From Acidobacteriaceae bacterium (GTDB taxonomy: Bacteria > Acidobacteriota > Terriglobia > Terriglobales > Acidobacteriaceae): DNA of 64,000 nucleotides. A program made the translations under genes and the position numbers. The notes under the pieces are model-generated. The model was not told the origin of the DNA and ran no database searches. It was given only the letters and a program-made list of their open reading frames with translations. Shown here piece by piece: positions 52,744 to 63,687 of this stretch (within the stretch, counting starts at the first letter, position 1; each line of letters begins with the position of its first letter). The stretch covers positions 62,001 to 126,000 of the forward strand of contig JAOAPN010000012.1 of the NCBI GenBank assembly GCA_025462885.1. Reading direction: 5' to 3'.

Positions 52744-53751
52744 ATGAGTGAGATTCATGGTTTGGCTGTGTATGCGGCCGGGGCACAGTTGTTAGCGTTC
52801 AAGTACGACCCGGGCGAACTGAAGCCAAACGAGGTCGAGGTGAAGATCTCGCACTGTGGCGTCTGCCATAGTGACGTGCATCTGATCGACAACGATTGGG
52901 GCATCAGTAAGTACCCCTTTATTCCGGGTCACGAGATTGTGGGTAGCGTGACGGCTATCGGCTCCGATGTGAAGGATCGTACGTTGGGTGAGCGAGTCGG
53001 GATTGGGTGGCAATCGGATAGCTGCGGAGTCTGCGAATGGTGCCGCCAGGGGGAAGAGCATCTATGCCCGCAAGCGCAGCCTACCTGCATTGGGCGGAAC
53101 GGCGGCTACGCCGATCGGATTCGCGTGAATTCTAAGTTTGCGATTCCGGTGCCGAAGGTTTTGGACAGCGAGAATGTCGCGCCCCTGCTGTGCGGCGGAA
53201 TTACAGTCTATAGCCCGCTGCGAAATCACGGCGTTCGTCCTGCGTCACGCGTCGGCGTGATCGGGATTGGCGGCCTGGGTCATATGGGGCTGCAGTTTGC
53301 GAAGGCGTTTGGCGCGGAGGTAACGGCGTTCTCTACCTCGAAGGATAAAGAAGCGGAAGCGAAGTCTCTGGGGGCTCACCACTTCATCAATACGCGAGAC
53401 ACCGGTGCGTTGAAGAAGGTGGCGGGATCGTTCGACTTCCTGCTGAGCACGGTGAGCGCCGACCAGGACTGGCAGGGCTACATCAACGCGCTCCGACCCA
53501 AGGGCACGATGTGCGTGGTGGGTGCCGCTCCGTCGCCAATTCAGATTCAGGCGTTTTCTCTCATCAGTCAGCAGCGAGCCATTTCGGGGAGTCCGACCGG
53601 AAGCCCGCGGGATCTGCACGAGATGCTGGATGTTGCGGCACGGCATGGCGTCAAGGCCATTACGGAGCGGTTTGCAATGGCGAAGGCCAACGAAGCTGTG
53701 ACGAAGGTAAAGAAGAACCAGGTTCGGTATCGGGCTGTTTTGACGAACTAA
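52744..53751 (+). CDS. Zinc-dependent NAD(P)-alcohol dehydrogenase (CAD/AdhC branch)
   Basis: A 335-residue medium-chain dehydrogenase. Catalytic zinc: Cys in SHCGVCHSD, then GHE. Structural zinc: four cysteines in CGVCEWCRQGEEHLC. Rossmann motif: GVIGIGGLGHMGLQF. The branch resembles cinnamyl-alcohol dehydrogenase and YahK/AdhC-type enzymes that reduce aldehydes with NADPH. The start ATG 52744 has AAGGA upstream. The in-frame extension to 52648 lacks a family-like sequence. A terminator follows at 53784. Confidence 0.92.
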   Translation: MSEIHGLAVYAAGAQLLAFKYDPGELKPNEVEVKISHCGVCHSDVHLIDNDWGISKYPFIPGHEIVGSVTAIGSDVKDRTLGERVGIGWQSDSCGVCEWCRQGEEHLCPQAQPTCIGRNGGYADRIRVNSKFAIPVPKVLDSENVAPLLCGGITVYSPLRNHGVRPASRVGVIGIGGLGHMGLQFAKAFGAEVTAFSTSKDKEAEAKSLGAHHFINTRDTGALKKVAGSFDFLLSTVSADQDWQGYINALRPKGTMCVVGAAPSPIQIQAFSLISQQRAISGSPTGSPRDLHEMLDVAARHGVKAITERFAMAKANEAVTKVKKNQVRYRAVLTN

Positions 53752-53783
53752 TCCTTCAGGGGGCAGTCGTTCAGGAATAGAAG

Positions 53784-53813
53784 GGCAGAGGCTTCGGCTT
53801 CTGCCTTTTTTCT
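53784..53813 (+). terminator. Intrinsic terminator of the alcohol dehydrogenase gene
   Basis: A 9-bp stem (53784-53792 with 53797-53805, one G-U pair) with a TTCG tetraloop, followed by seven T. It lies 32 bp after the stop. Confidence 0.92.
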
Positions 53814-53904
53814 TTAAATTACTTGGGCCAGAGCTTGGCTTGCTCTGTCCGGCCCTTGGACGAAGGGTCGGACTGCAGGACGCGTGCTTTAGACTCAAGG
53901 CACG

Positions 53905-56163
53905 ATGATGCGACGCGTATTGGTGACAGTTGGGATGGTGGCGGTCTCGATGTTTCCGGGGCTGGCGAAGGCGCAGGGGACGAAGCTTTGGACCGTGGAG
54001 CGGTACGAAGAGCTGTCGAAGGGATCAGCCGAAGGCGTGGCGATCCGGAGCGATGGAGTTCTGGAGGCGGGGCCGGCGACTTCCCTGCTCTACACGACTG
54101 GGGGCAGCTATGTATGGTCGGTCGCGGCGGACTCTGCGGGGAATGCGTATGTTGGGACCGGCGGGAGCGTGGGTGGGTCAGCGTCGGTAGTGCGTGTTGT
54201 GGCAGATGGCAAGGGGACAAAGATCTTTGAGGGTAAGGAGTTGGGGGTTCAGGGTCTGCGGGTGCTCGCCGATGGAGCCGTCGTGGTGGCGACCTCTCCC
54301 GATGGCAAGGTGTACTGGGCTCCGGGGCGCGCGGCGGTTGCGAGTGGAAGTGGAGCGGCGGTGCTGTTCGACCCGGCTCAGACGGAGGAGAAACCGAAGT
54401 ACATCTGGGATGTGGCGGTGATCGGGCAAAATGTATTTATTGCCACGGGTGCTCCGGCTGCGGTCTATAGGGTCGGGCTGGAAGGGGTAGCGAAGGGAAC
54501 AGTGGCGAAGGCGTCGTTGCTCTTCAAGACGGCGGACCAGCATATCCGTTGCCTGCTGGCGGCGGAGGACGGGACGCTCTGGGCAGGGAGCGACGGGGCG
54601 GGCGTGATCTACAGGATCGCGACGACCCAGAAGGATTCCAAGCCGTTTGCAGTGTATGCGGCTGGACGCAAGGAGATTACTGCTCTGGCGATGGATCCAG
54701 ACGGAAATGTGTATGCGGCGGGAGTGGGGAGCAAGGGGCTGGGGTCGCTGCCGCCTTTACCGGTGACCGGAAATGTAGGGGTGACGATTTCGTTTTCGCA
54801 GCCGGGTTCAGCTTCGGCAGCGGGAACGAACGGGTTGGTGCCGGATGGGTCCGAGATCTACAGGATCGGGATGGATGGTTCTCCCAGCAAGCTGCTGACA
54901 ATGAAGGATGATGTCGTTTACGGATTAGCGTTCCGCAATGGATCTCTGCTGGCAGCGACCGGCAACCGGGGGCGGGTGTACCGGATCGATACGAATGTTG
55001 CAGGACGATTTACGGATTTGGCCCACCTGGAGGCTTCGCAGGGGATGGCGTTTGCCGCGGTGAAGGACGGAGTGCTGGTGGGCACCAGCAATAGCGGAAA
55101 GCTCTTCAAGATTGGGGATGGGGTGGCGAAGGATGCCGCTTATACCAGCGAAGTCTTCGACGCGCAGGCCTTCTCGCAGTGGGGACGGGTGGAGGTGCGG
55201 CCGCAGGGGTTGAAGGGCGGTGCGTTGCTGGTTCGGAGCGGGAATGTTCCGAGTGCGCTGATGGGCTGGAGTGAGTGGGCGCCGGTCAACGGAGACGGGG
55301 CTATGACGGTTCCGGCAGCACGGTTTGTGCAGTGGAAGGCGGTACTGAACGCGGGAGCGGAACTCGATGCGGTGGGGCTGAATTATCTCCCGAAAAATGC
55401 GGCTCCGGTGGTCGACGATATCGTGGTGCAGGCAGGAGCTCGGATGCAGGTCGGCGGCGGGATTCCGGCGAGTACGACGGTACAGGTTGCGTTTCCGGTG
55501 GCGGCGGGCGGGGTGCAGCCACTTACCTTTGGAGGCGACGCCAATACTGCCCCACTGACAGCTCAGAAGGACAAGACAGCAGTGACGGTGCGGTGGCTGG
55601 CGCACGACGATAACGGCGACGACATGATGTTTGCCGTGTGGTATCGCGGAACCGGGGAGACGAACTGGCGACTCCTGAAGGACAAGATCACGGAGCGGTA
55701 TTTCAGCTTCGACTCCGCTCTGCTGCCGGACGGGCCGTATGCGTTGAAGGTCGTCGCGAGCGATGCTCCGGTCCATCCGGATGCGGATGCAATGACGGGC
55801 GAAAGGGTGAGCACAGAGTTTGTTGTGGATACCACCCCGCCGGTTCCGGGGATACTGGTTGCGGAGATGGTGAAGAGCGGTGCTCCCAAGGCTACGGCCT
55901 CCCTTCCTTCGATTCGAGTACGATTTGACGCGAAGGATGCGACTTCGCCGATCTCCCACGCAGAGTACAGCGTGGATGCCGGGCCATGGCAATATGTCGA
56001 ACCGGTGGGCAAGGTTTCGGACTCGCTTGCGGAGCAGTATGACTTTGTCGCCGCGGTTCCGAATGTGCCCGCTTCGGTTACAGATGCTAAAGAGCATGTG
56101 GTCGCGATGCGGGTGTTCGATCGTTTTGAGAACATGGTAACAGTGAAGGCTGTGGTGAAGTAA
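53905..56163 (+). CDS. Secreted beta-propeller-like protein
   Basis: A 752-residue protein with a signal peptide (cut near AKAQGTKL). Residues about 35-430 repeat the pattern of short strands with AADSAGNAYVGTGG, LLAAEDGTLWAGSDGAG and AMDPDGNVYAAGVG, as in NHL/YVTN or SMP-30-like propellers. Residues about 510-752 are beta-sandwich-like, with DDNGDDMMFAVWYRG and WLAHDD, suggesting Ig/fibronectin-type modules. No catalytic residues are evident. It is 2 bp upstream of a Lol-type permease gene, so it may act in lipoprotein or envelope assembly. Confidence 0.75.
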   Translation: MMRRVLVTVGMVAVSMFPGLAKAQGTKLWTVERYEELSKGSAEGVAIRSDGVLEAGPATSLLYTTGGSYVWSVAADSAGNAYVGTGGSVGGSASVVRVVADGKGTKIFEGKELGVQGLRVLADGAVVVATSPDGKVYWAPGRAAVASGSGAAVLFDPAQTEEKPKYIWDVAVIGQNVFIATGAPAAVYRVGLEGVAKGTVAKASLLFKTADQHIRCLLAAEDGTLWAGSDGAGVIYRIATTQKDSKPFAVYAAGRKEITALAMDPDGNVYAAGVGSKGLGSLPPLPVTGNVGVTISFSQPGSASAAGTNGLVPDGSEIYRIGMDGSPSKLLTMKDDVVYGLAFRNGSLLAATGNRGRVYRIDTNVAGRFTDLAHLEASQGMAFAAVKDGVLVGTSNSGKLFKIGDGVAKDAAYTSEVFDAQAFSQWGRVEVRPQGLKGGALLVRSGNVPSALMGWSEWAPVNGDGAMTVPAARFVQWKAVLNAGAELDAVGLNYLPKNAAPVVDDIVVQAGARMQVGGGIPASTTVQVAFPVAAGGVQPLTFGGDANTAPLTAQKDKTAVTVRWLAHDDNGDDMMFAVWYRGTGETNWRLLKDKITERYFSFDSALLPDGPYALKVVASDAPVHPDADAMTGERVSTEFVVDTTPPVPGILVAEMVKSGAPKATASLPSIRVRFDAKDATSPISHAEYSVDAGPWQYVEPVGKVSDSLAEQYDFVAAVPNVPASVTDAKEHVVAMRVFDRFENMVTVKAVVK

Positions 56164-56165
56164 CG

Positions 56166-57566
56166 ATGCGATTCGAACTTTTTATAGCGATACGGTATTT
56201 GCGGGCGAAGCGGCGGCAGGCGGTCGTGGGTGTGATCACCGCGATCAGCGTGATTGGAGTGGCAGCGGGTGTGGCGTCGCTGATTATCGCGTTGGCGATA
56301 ACGAATGGGATGCGGCGGGATCTACAGGAACGACTAGTCGGGTCGACGGCGCACGTTGAACTGATGCGGGTGGCGGGTGACGGGATCAGAGACTGGCGGC
56401 CTTTGCTTGCTCGTCTGCGCAAGACGCCCCATGTGACAGCTGCGGCTCCGGGACTCTATGGACAGGTCTTGATTTCGCGCGGGGCGCGGAGCGGTGGAGG
56501 GCTCATCAAAGGGGTGATTCCGGGGGATGAGCGGACGGTAGGGGATCTGTTGCAAGGGGTGTCGGTGGGATCGGCAGACGGGCTGGAGCCGGTTGTTAGC
56601 GAGACCATCCAACGGTCGAAACATGAGGCAGCCGGGGCTGTGACTGCGCGGAAAGGGCGGAGTGCAGCGGAAGAGCAGCAGGTAAGTGAATTGGGCGATC
56701 TGGATGTCCGGCAGGACCCGGCGGTGCAGGCGGAGGCAGACGCCCAGGCTGCGCGCGTGCTGGCTGCGGTACATCCAGTGCCGCCGATCGTGATCGGGAA
56801 AGATCTGGCGGAGACTCTGGGTGCCTCCGTGGGAGATACGCTGCTGGTGACGAGTCCCCAGGGTGATCTCACGCCGATGGGGTTGGTGCCGAAGTACCAG
56901 CGCTTTCGGCTGGAAGGGATCTTCAAGTCGGGGTTCTACCAGTACGACTCAAGCTATGCGTTTCTCAGGCTCGCGGATGCACAGCGGCTGTTCAATGAGC
57001 CTGACCTGATCTCGGTGATCAGCTTCAAAGTAGATGATCTGTACCATGCGGACCGCGTCGGCAAAGTGCTGGAGGAAGCGGCTGGCAAGGGCTTCCAGAC
57101 TACGAACTGGATGGAACAGAATCGCGAGCTGTTCCGCGCGCTCAAGCTGGAGCAGGTGGTGACGTTTATCGTCCTGGCCCTGATCGTCTGTGTGGCAGCG
57201 TTGAATATCCTGATTGCCCTGACCATGATGGTGATGGAGAAGACGCGGGACATTGCCGTGCTGATGAGCTTTGGCGTTACAGCCGCCCAGGTTCGGCGGG
57301 TGTTCCTGTTCCAGGGACTGTTGATCTCAGTGATTGGAACGGTTCTGGGAACAATTGTTGGGTACGGGCTGAGCTGGGCGGGCGGACACTACCGCTTTCC
57401 ACTGGATGCGGCGGTCTACTCCATTGACTACCTGCCGTTTGCGCCCAAGGTGCTGGATGCGGTGATCGTGGCTGCTGTTTCGTTGGGGGTCAGTTTAGTG
57501 GCAACCTTGTATCCGAGCGGGAGCGCCGCTAAAGTCTTGCCTGCGGAGGCTTTGCGATATGAGTGA
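56166..57566 (+). CDS. Lol-type (LolC/LolE) ABC permease
   Basis: A 466-residue permease of the MacB/FtsX class with one span near residues 20-45, a long periplasmic domain (about 45-330) and three spans at the C-terminus. RFELFIAIRYLRAKRR and the final EALRYE are family signatures. An extra alanine-, glutamate-rich insertion at about residues 155-200 (RKGRSAAEEQQVSELG) interrupts the periplasmic domain. There is one permease gene here rather than lolC plus lolE, so a homodimer is likely. With the ATPase at 58059 and the LolA-like carrier at 616 it would extract lipoproteins from the inner membrane. Confidence 0.87.
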   Translation: MRFELFIAIRYLRAKRRQAVVGVITAISVIGVAAGVASLIIALAITNGMRRDLQERLVGSTAHVELMRVAGDGIRDWRPLLARLRKTPHVTAAAPGLYGQVLISRGARSGGGLIKGVIPGDERTVGDLLQGVSVGSADGLEPVVSETIQRSKHEAAGAVTARKGRSAAEEQQVSELGDLDVRQDPAVQAEADAQAARVLAAVHPVPPIVIGKDLAETLGASVGDTLLVTSPQGDLTPMGLVPKYQRFRLEGIFKSGFYQYDSSYAFLRLADAQRLFNEPDLISVISFKVDDLYHADRVGKVLEEAAGKGFQTTNWMEQNRELFRALKLEQVVTFIVLALIVCVAALNILIALTMMVMEKTRDIAVLMSFGVTAAQVRRVFLFQGLLISVIGTVLGTIVGYGLSWAGGHYRFPLDAAVYSIDYLPFAPKVLDAVIVAAVSLGVSLVATLYPSGSAAKVLPAEALRYE

Positions 57567-58005
57567 ACCGCGGTTGAAGTATGGGCAACTTGCGCCGGAA
57601 GGCATGGAGAAGATGCGGGCGCTGGGGCATTACCTGAATACGGGGACTGGCCTGACGGCATCGTTGATGGAGCTTGTGCGGCTGCGGGTGTCCCTGATGA
57701 ACGGGTGTGGGCACTGCATCAAGCTGCATACGGCCGAGTTGAAGAAGGTCAACGAGACGGACGAGCGGATTGCCGGGGTAGCGGAATGGCGCTCTTCGAT
57801 GGCTTATACGCAGCGGGAGAGAGCTGCCCTGGGGTGGGCGGAGGCTTTGACGGATATTCAGAATGGGCATGCTTCCGATGTGGTGTATCAGGAGGTCCAG
57901 GCCCATTTCTCGGATGTGGAGACGGTGAATCTTACACTGGTCATCTCGACGATCAACGCGTGGAATCGAATTGCGATTGCGTTGGGGTCCCATACTAGAT
58001 CGTAG
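57559..58005 (+). CDS. AhpD-like / carboxymuconolactone decarboxylase-fold protein
   Basis: A 148-residue all-helical protein with the AhpD redox motif CGHCIKLH (Cys-x2-Cys-x3-His), then QRERAALGWAEALTDI, and ending INAWNRIAIALG. This matches the peroxidase-related CMD family. It overlaps the permease gene by 8 bp and lies between it and the ATP-binding subunit, an unusual insertion in a Lol operon. It may protect thiols or reduce hydroperoxides; no partner is visible. Confidence 0.87.
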   Translation: MSEPRLKYGQLAPEGMEKMRALGHYLNTGTGLTASLMELVRLRVSLMNGCGHCIKLHTAELKKVNETDERIAGVAEWRSSMAYTQRERAALGWAEALTDIQNGHASDVVYQEVQAHFSDVETVNLTLVISTINAWNRIAIALGSHTRS

Positions 58006-58058
58006 GCGTCGCGTGATTTGAAAGCAGTTTGGATTGAGCCACAGCGAATATCCCGAGG

Positions 58059-58850
58059 ATGGAGAGAAATTTGAGTGATGGGTCGAATGCATTTGGGTTG
58101 GAGCCGTTTCCCCGGATGGGTGAGCGGGCTGTGGTGTTGCGGGCCGAGGGGCTGACCAAGCGGTACGCGGCGGTGGCCCGGTCTAATTCGACTAAGGGGG
58201 CTGGCGCGTCCGTTCCTGCGGAGTTGGAGTTGTTCAGCGAACTCGATCTGACCGTTCATGCCGGGGAGATGGTCGCAATTGTGGGGGAGAGCGGAGCAGG
58301 CAAGAGTTCCCTGCTGCATCTGCTGGCCGCGCTGGACCGGCCTTCCGGCGGCGAAGTCTGGTACGGGGAGGAACGGCTCAGCGGGATGTCGGAGCGTCAA
58401 GCCTCGGAGTTTCGCAACCGCCGGGTAGGCTATGTCTGGCAGTTTCACTACTTACTGCCGGAGTTTACGGCCGTGGAGAATGTCGCGATGCCACTCCTGG
58501 CTCGCGGGATGGGGCGCAAAGCTGCGCTGGAGCAAGGCTGCCTCTGGCTGGAGCGGGTCGGGCTGGCGGGGCGCGAGGAGCATCGGTCGGGTGAATTGAG
58601 CGGCGGAGAGCAGCAACGCGTAAGTCTCGCGCGGGCCCTCGTAACCGAACCGGAGGTGCTGCTGGCCGACGAGCCAACCGGGGACCTGGATGGACGGACG
58701 GCTGAAGCAGTGTTTGGATTGATCCAGAAACTCCACCTGAATCATGGGCTTACGAGCGTTCTGGTCACCCACAATCTGGAGTTTGCCGAACGTTGCGACC
58801 GAATGCTGAGGCTGCGCGAAGGAAAACTGATCGACACCCGGGCTTCGTAA
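58059..58850 (+). CDS. lolD: Lol-type ABC transporter ATP-binding protein
   Basis: A 263-residue ATPase of the LolD/MacB branch. Walker A is GESGAGKS at about residues 79-86, the Q loop is in [17 protein letters not shown], the signature is LSGGEQQR and Walker B is [12 protein letters not shown]. The N-terminal 35 residues before [12 protein letters not shown] are non-conserved. The annotated ATG 58059 has GAGG directly next to it, too close to be used well; TTG 58071 with GGAGAG at 58061 is a reasonable alternative. It drives the permease at 56166 for lipoprotein release. Confidence 0.86.
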   Translation: MERNLSDGSNAFGLEPFPRMGERAVVLRAEGLTKRYAAVARSNSTKGAGASVPAELELFSELDLTVHAGEMVAIVGESGAGKSSLLHLLAALDRPSGGEVWYGEERLSGMSERQASEFRNRRVGYVWQFHYLLPEFTAVENVAMPLLARGMGRKAALEQGCLWLERVGLAGREEHRSGELSGGEQQRVSLARALVTEPEVLLADEPTGDLDGRTAEAVFGLIQKLHLNHGLTSVLVTHNLEFAERCDRMLRLREGKLIDTRAS

Positions 58851-59128
58851 CGTAGCATGACAGGATGAAGGAATGACTCGATTTACACATGGTGCGTCCA
58901 ATCGGGATTGATGTACTGTATTGCATAACTTTCGGTGCTCTTTCAACCTTGACCCGCCGAGGATTAGACTGGAAATGAACTGGTAGTACGTGGATGGTGC
59001 TTCCGCTGTCTGGGAGGGACCTTAGGGTTTCGGGGAGAGGTTTCTTCGGAACGTGTTCGGGACTAACGGTTGGTGGCGCTGCTTTTGGGCATAGTGCCCG
59101 GGTTCGGCGACCGCCTGTAAGGGGGAAC

Positions 59129-61597
<2,469 letters not shown>

Positions 61598-61619
61598 ATT
61601 CGCTGCAAGATGAATTGAG

Positions 61620-61652
61620 AAGCCCCGGCTGTTTGCCGGGGCTTTCTTTTTT
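61620..61652 (+). terminator. Intrinsic terminator of clpC
   Basis: A perfect 10-bp stem (61620-61629 with 61635-61644, loop TGTTT) followed by TCTTTTTT. It lies 22 bp after the clpC stop. Confidence 0.93.
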
Positions 61653-61683
61653 CGAGTAGGGTGGTTGCAGAGGGCCGGACACA

Positions 61684-62151
61684 ATGGATCGACGCGAGTT
61701 TGCGGGAATGCTCCCTGCGCTATTGGCATTGAGTGCTATGAGTACTGGGAATGAAGCAGAAGCTGAGAGCCAGGCTGAAGGACTTGCGAAAGCAGTTTCC
61801 CTTCCCGCGCTGGCTTCGGGTGTTTGGAAGCCGGGTCCTGCAAAGGTTGCGGGCGAGAAAAGAACCTCGCATGCTTATCTTTCCGGGCTGCTGACGGCCG
61901 GCAATCTGCGCTTGGAAATGCATACGACAACGCAGGAGGTTGGTGCTCCGCATGAACCGATTGGAACGCATCTGCATAACGAAATCTGGCTGGTGCGGGA
62001 AGGCACCGTCGAGCTGACGACAAACGATGTGGCACGGCGGATGGGGCCAGGCGACGTTGGGATCTGCGTGGCTGGAGACAAGCACTTCATCGCGAATGTC
62101 GGATCGACCCAGGCAACGTACTTCGTCGTGACCGTTGGGCCGCCTGAATAA
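61684..62151 (+). CDS. Secreted cupin-domain protein
   Basis: A 155-residue protein. MDRREFAGMLPALLALSA looks like a twin-arginine or Sec signal (a single RR followed by EF). The cupin fold has HEPIGTHLHNEIWLVREGTVEL (metal histidines and glutamate) and GDKHFIANVG. The activity is unknown; one-domain cupins are often isomerases, dioxygenases or sugar-binding proteins. It is transcribed alone between the clpC terminator and a hairpin at 62187. Confidence 0.83.
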   Translation: MDRREFAGMLPALLALSAMSTGNEAEAESQAEGLAKAVSLPALASGVWKPGPAKVAGEKRTSHAYLSGLLTAGNLRLEMHTTTQEVGAPHEPIGTHLHNEIWLVREGTVELTTNDVARRMGPGDVGICVAGDKHFIANVGSTQATYFVVTVGPPE

Positions 62152-62186
62152 ATTCAGATCGGCCCAAAAAATATAGTACAGACACA

Positions 62187-62217
62187 GCAACGCCCCATTG
62201 AAACAATGGGGCGTTGC
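62187..62217 (+). terminator. Hairpin terminator after the cupin gene
   Basis: A perfect 14-bp stem (62187-62200 with 62204-62217, loop AAA) followed by TTCTGTTTC. It lies 36 bp after the cupin stop and would also form on the minus strand after the YtxH gene. Confidence 0.75.
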
Positions 62218-62266
62218 TTCTGTTTCAACTGAACTATGTCGCTACTTCCGCGACGCTACGTACCGG

Positions 62267-62563
62267 CTATACAAGAGCCTTGGCGGACTTTACTGCTCCG
62301 GCGACAACATCCCCTGCTTTGTCGACTGCGGAGTCAACTTGATGGCGGGCACGCTTGGCAGCCTTCTGGGCCTCGCTGCTCAGGCGCTCTGCCTGATCCT
62401 TCAGATAGTCGCCAGCTTCCTCGAGGTAGTCGCCTGCGTCTTCTACTCCCTTACGGAGTTGCTTGCGGGTCTTCGCACCGGTCTGGGGAGCATAAAGTAG
62501 GGCGATTGTGGCCCCGGCAGTGACGCCGACTCCGAAAGCGAACCAGTAGTTTTTTGCACTCAT
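62267..62563 (-). CDS. YtxH-domain protein
   Basis: A 98-residue protein. Residues 5-25 form one membrane span (WFAFGVGVTAGATIALLYAPQTGAKTRKQL is the family's core; the APQTGAKTR part is its hallmark). The rest is a charged, helix-forming, alanine-rich tail with 11-residue-like repeats (EDAGDYLEEAGDYLKDQAERL), resembling LEA or apolipoprotein repeats. The start ATG 62563 has GAGG 8 nt upstream, and an extension to 62701 is not family-like. A stress-related membrane role is likely. Confidence 0.88.
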   Translation of the reverse strand: MSAKNYWFAFGVGVTAGATIALLYAPQTGAKTRKQLRKGVEDAGDYLEEAGDYLKDQAERLSSEAQKAAKRARHQVDSAVDKAGDVVAGAVKSAKALV

Positions 62564-62762
62564 GTGAAATACCTCGTGCTTGATTTTTGTACTTCTGGTT
62601 CTTTTGATTCGTAAGCTGAAGGATTGGTTGGTTTTTTGCGACCTTGAAGGGAGGTACCCCACAAGCCGCAGAATCGAAAGAGTTACCAGGCGCTCCACCA
62701 ATCTATATCAGTCGATGACAGCAACTTCCTTTGACGTCTAAAGTGATCGAGAGGAAAAAGTC

Positions 62763-62855
62763 ATGAAAGACCTGCTCGTAATTTTCACGTTTCTAATGCT
62801 TCTAATGGGCCCAACGATTCTCGCCCTGGATGCCTTCGATCGGAAACGTCCGTAG
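62763..62855 (+). CDS. 30-residue single-span peptide
   Basis: A small ORF of 30 residues with an AGAGG ribosome site about 8-10 nt upstream. One hydrophobic helix covers residues 4-22 (LLVIFTFLMLLMGPTILAL), followed by DAFDRKRP. It is divergent from the YtxH gene across 199 bp and convergent with the uracil-DNA glycosylase gene (10 bp apart). It looks like a genuine membrane peptide, but may be chance. Confidence 0.45.
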   Translation: MKDLLVIFTFLMLLMGPTILALDAFDRKRP

Positions 62856-62865
62856 ACTAAAGGGA

Positions 62866-63582
62866 TCAAACCGCGAGGCCGGCCAATGCGCGAGCGCGCA
62901 GGAAGACTCGAGTGAACATGGTGCGATCCAGCCGGCCTGTGTTGGTATTGCGCAACGACGGATGATAACAGCCGATCAGATGCAGCCCGTTGGGCAGGAC
63001 GTACTCGGCTCCATGGCTGAAGGTGTAATGAGATCGCCGTTCAATGACACCGGTAAAGAGGAGATGAGCAAGGTAGCCATCCCAGGCTATCTTCCCCAGG
63101 CAGACCACAACTTTTACCCGGGGTAGAGCTTCGATCTCCGCGGCCAGATGCTGCGAGCAGTTTCGGATTTCCTGCGGCAGTGGCTTGTCCCCGGGTGGCG
63201 CGCAACGGACCACTGAGGCGATCCAGGCATGGCGAAGCTTGAGACCGTCATCGCGCGAGACAGCTACCGTCCGGTTCGCAAAGCCTAATTCGTGCAGGAT
63301 GGGATACATGAAATTTCCCGAACCATCGCCGGTGAAGGGGCGGCCTGTGCGATTGGCCCCATGGGCTCCAGGAGCGAGTCCAAGAATAAGCACCCGTGCA
63401 CGCGGGTCTCCAAAGCCCGGGACAGGGCGCGCCCAATAGGTCTGGTCCTGATAAGCGCGGCGACGGGTTTCGCCAATGCCACGGCAATAGTCACGAAGGC
63501 GAGGGCACCGTTCGCAGGTGATGATCGACTGGTGAATCTGTTGGAAGAGTTCGGACGTGGATGAAATGGAGCGGTTCGGCAT
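62866..63582 (-). CDS. Type-5 (UDGb-like) uracil-DNA glycosylase with Fe-S cluster
   Basis: A 238-residue protein. CERCPRL near the N-terminus with later cysteines in VRCAPPG and RNCSQHL supplies a 4Fe-4S site. The uracil pocket has GLAPGAHGANRTGRPFTGD (motif 1) and CYHPSLRNTNTGR (the HPS loop). The A-P-G-A form of motif 1 matches family 5 (UDGb), which removes uracil and related bases from DNA. The start at MPNRSI is chosen; 63630 is an alternative. Confidence 0.88.
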   Translation of the reverse strand: MPNRSISSTSELFQQIHQSIITCERCPRLRDYCRGIGETRRRAYQDQTYWARPVPGFGDPRARVLILGLAPGAHGANRTGRPFTGDGSGNFMYPILHELGFANRTVAVSRDDGLKLRHAWIASVVRCAPPGDKPLPQEIRNCSQHLAAEIEALPRVKVVVCLGKIAWDGYLAHLLFTGVIERRSHYTFSHGAEYVLPNGLHLIGCYHPSLRNTNTGRLDRTMFTRVFLRARALAGLAV

Positions 63583-63687
63583 CTCACTAGATGATAGCTT
63601 TGACCGGGGCAAAACTCTGCCGCGCACCAAACTGTAGGACTGCAGGCCGACGTGAGGCGTGCAGGGATGTCAACACAATAAAGGCGG

